From assembly GCA_047639415.1 (NCBI GenBank), contig JBLINP010000209.1, positions 1-8,656 on the forward strand: a stretch of DNA of 8,656 nt, written 5' to 3'. The notes below the pieces were generated by a model that searched no databases, was not told the origin of the DNA, and saw only the letters and a program-made list of their open reading frames with translations. Position 1 is the stretch's first letter, and each line of letters starts with the position of its first letter. A program made the position numbers and the translations under genes. Origin of the DNA: OFTM34 sp047639415 (GTDB lineage Bacteria; Planctomycetota; UBA1135; GCA-002686595). Shown here piece after piece: positions 7,418 to 8,656 of the stretch.

Positions 7418-7459
7418 AATCAGCCCGTCGCCTCTTTCGAGGTGACGGGCTGATTCTTT
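7418..7459 (+). terminator. rho-independent-type terminator of the A-B operon
   Basis: A 17-pair stem (7418-7434 with 7439-7455) with one G-T wobble and a four-base TTTC loop is followed by CTTTA. The stem is long and GC-rich in its centre, starting 35 bases after the stop of gene B. The T-tract is short and interrupted, so part of its role may be 3'-end protection. The outer AATCAG/CTGATT pairs give it some function on the minus strand as well, but no gene converges on it here. Confidence 0.8.
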
Positions 7460-7550
7460 AGTAGCCGATACCGACTCCGATAGCGCTCGGGCAGTTTCAG
7501 TACAAGGGACACCGCGGAACTGACTGGCTTCCGTGTTGTTGCCGGTCGTC

Positions 7551-7556
7551 TATATT
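7551..7556 (+). promoter_or_regulatory. -10-like element for gene C
   Basis: TATATT matches the -10 consensus in five of six bases and lies 126 bases before the ATG of gene C. I find no good -35 hexamer at 16-18 bases upstream, so the assignment is weak. A promoter somewhere in this spacer is expected because a terminator precedes it. Confidence 0.25.
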
Positions 7557-7651
7557 CACCGCGTGACAAGAGTTACGGCAATCGTAGAGCTGGTCAGGGC
7601 CTCATCTGGCGAATTCACGCCTAAGTCTTGATGGCCAGAAGAGTTGCTCCA

Positions 7652-7667
7652 ATGCGTCAACACGCAT
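7652..7667. promoter_or_regulatory. dyad ATGCGT-CAAC-ACGCAT upstream of gene C
   Basis: A perfect 6-bp inverted repeat with a four-base spacer ends 15 bases before the ATG of gene C. It could be a regulator binding site or an RNA hairpin limiting ribosome access. A single 6-bp dyad can also occur by chance. Confidence 0.3.
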
Positions 7668-7682
7668 GCCAGTCAGTTCTAA

Positions 7683-8656
7683 ATGCTTCTTCGGGCGGCA
7701 CGGAGTTGCTTCAATGGGGCCGTGCGAAACGCGGAACGAATATGCAAGGGCTTCGCGATCGCCCTCGGGCTGATCCTGTTGGCCGCCGGCTGCGAGAGAA
7801 TCGGGACGAGCCCCGGGGTAGTGAGCTTGCTGTCTTTCCGCCAGTCGGACCAGTCGGGCGTCTTTCTCAACGAGACGCTGGTCTTCCATTTCGATGGTGA
7901 GTTGGACCGTAGCTCGCTGACGAACGCCAGCCTGTCCATCACGCGTACCGATGGAGAAGCGGCCGCGGGGCGCTTTGAGGTACGCGGCTCCCAGGTTTTA
8001 TTTATTCCCAAATCGCCCTTGGCGAGGGACTTTATGGACGGGGGCTTACTGCCCTCGGAGCTGTATCGAGTCGAGCTTTTTGGCTTCCCCAACCCCGATG
8101 GATTGCGCGGCAGAAACGGGGAGCCCTTGGCTCGGACCGAGGTGCATTATTTCGAAACGGTCAATGTGCTCGACGAAACGGCACCGCGCTTTGAAGACCT
8201 GTCGCCGGATAGATCCGCACCGCTGCGATTGGAAAGTCCAGAACTGGGGCCACTCGATCCGATCCGGTTGCGATGCGCTGAACCCGTCGACCCGTCCACA
8301 TTGTTCGGAGAGGATTTTCAGCTTTACTTCGATCAATCCCTCGATCCCATCGCGCTGCGTGCGGTGCTTCGATCGAACGATGAAGACGGAGCGGTTATCG
8401 AGCTTCGTCCCCTCGATACGAGCGGTGCGTTGCGGGCGTTGCCCCTTGATCGCAGTCAACTTTGGACCCCATCTGAATCCTTTCGACTACGGGATTTCGG
8501 CGGGCATGGGATCGTTCCCGTTTGGCAGCGTGAAGCCCGCGCTGGTTTCCTAATGGTCGCGGAAGCACAAATCGGTCCACGGGTTGGATCTCAATTGATG
8601 AGCTTTTTGGATGAGAGTCGCCGCTCGCCAGAATTGATCGATGAAGCGGTGGGTAC
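7683..8656 (+). CDS. secreted lipoprotein C with SbsA-type Ig-like domains, cut by window end
   Basis: This frame is open for 324 codons from the ATG at 7683, which directly follows an in-frame TAA (7680-7682), to the last base, so the C-terminus is missing. The signal peptide (Lys22, then a hydrophobic run GFAIALGLILLAAG) ends at Cys37 in LAAGC, with Ala at -3. A GTG at 7722 would give a more compact 23-residue signal and is a real alternative; neither start has a good ribosome-binding site. Residues 45-160 form an Ig-like domain closely resembling the first domain of protein B: LVFHFDGELDRSSL, VLFIPKSPLARDFMDGGLLP, then YRVELFG and a final YFETV strand. A second such domain starts near 169 (IRLRCAEPVDPSTL at 194-207). 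No catalytic motif was seen. The upstream terminator makes it a separate transcription unit from A and B. Likely a surface lipoprotein of the same kind. Confidence 0.9.
   Translation, partial: MLLRAARSCFNGAVRNAERICKGFAIALGLILLAAGCERIGTSPGVVSLLSFRQSDQSGVFLNETLVFHFDGELDRSSLTNASLSITRTDGEAAAGRFEVRGSQVLFIPKSPLARDFMDGGLLPSELYRVELFGFPNPDGLRGRNGEPLARTEVHYFETVNVLDETAPRFEDLSPDRSAPLRLESPELGPLDPIRLRCAEPVDPSTLFGEDFQLYFDQSLDPIALRAVLRSNDEDGAVIELRPLDTSGALRALPLDRSQLWTPSESFRLRDFGGHGIVPVWQREARAGFLMVAEAQIGPRVGSQLMSFLDESRRSPELIDEAVG

Larger units (their letters stand above)
7460..7682. other. intergenic spacer between the terminator and lipoprotein gene C
   Basis: No convincing gene is present in this stretch; short open frames crossing it have no recognisable features. 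It holds a lone -10-like TATATT (7551-7556), a 6-bp dyad (7652-7667) and the first copy of an imperfect direct repeat (7641-7656). A TAA in the frame of gene C at 7680-7682 marks the 5' limit of that gene. The spacer therefore probably carries the promoter and any operator of gene C. Confidence 0.6.

Noticed and set aside
7628..7900. Forward open frame of 90 codons in the second frame
   Set aside because: It overlaps the start and signal peptide of gene C and encodes a basic peptide without recognisable motif.
7951..8553. Forward open frame of 200 codons in the first frame
   Set aside because: It overlaps gene C, whose third-frame product has a lipobox and two Ig-like domains; the first-frame peptide has no coherent features.

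Overview
The window carries three consecutive plus-strand genes for large secreted lipoproteins, the third cut by the right edge. The base composition is moderately GC-rich (mid-to-high 50s percent in the lines I sampled). The combination of very long lipoproteins, bacterial Ig-like folds of the SbsA type, glycine-rich beta-helix-like segments and weak Shine-Dalgarno signals is what one sees in Planctomycetota. Myxococcota-like bacteria are a weaker alternative. This assignment is an inference from protein style; there is no rRNA or marker gene here.

Layout. Positions 1-556 hold no gene I can name. They contain a palindrome-rich block (about 118-260) that may be an interspersed repeat, a weak promoter candidate (295-323), a 15-bp tandem repeat (433-477) and a small open frame (402-560) with its own ribosome-binding site, whose stop codon overlaps the start of the first lipoprotein gene. 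Lipoprotein gene A (557-4012, 1151 aa) and lipoprotein gene B (4039-7383, 1114 aa) are separated by 26 bases and very probably form one operon. A strong rho-independent-type hairpin (7418-7459) closes this unit. After a roughly 300-base spacer, lipoprotein gene C starts at 7683 and runs off the window end. It is read in the third forward frame and has no stop codon inside the window.

How the genes fit together. All three products have an N-terminal lipoprotein signal with a lipobox cysteine followed by Ig-like beta-sandwich domains. No catalytic motif was recognised in any of them. A and B share a C-terminal motif ending in a short beta-strand at the very terminus. B and C share a distinctive first Ig-like domain directly after the lipidated cysteine. 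B also contains a glycine-rich region with units spaced exactly 50 residues apart. The simplest reading is a paralogous cluster of cell-envelope or surface structural/adhesion lipoproteins. No secretion machinery, enzyme, defence system, RNA gene, CRISPR array or insertion sequence is visible.
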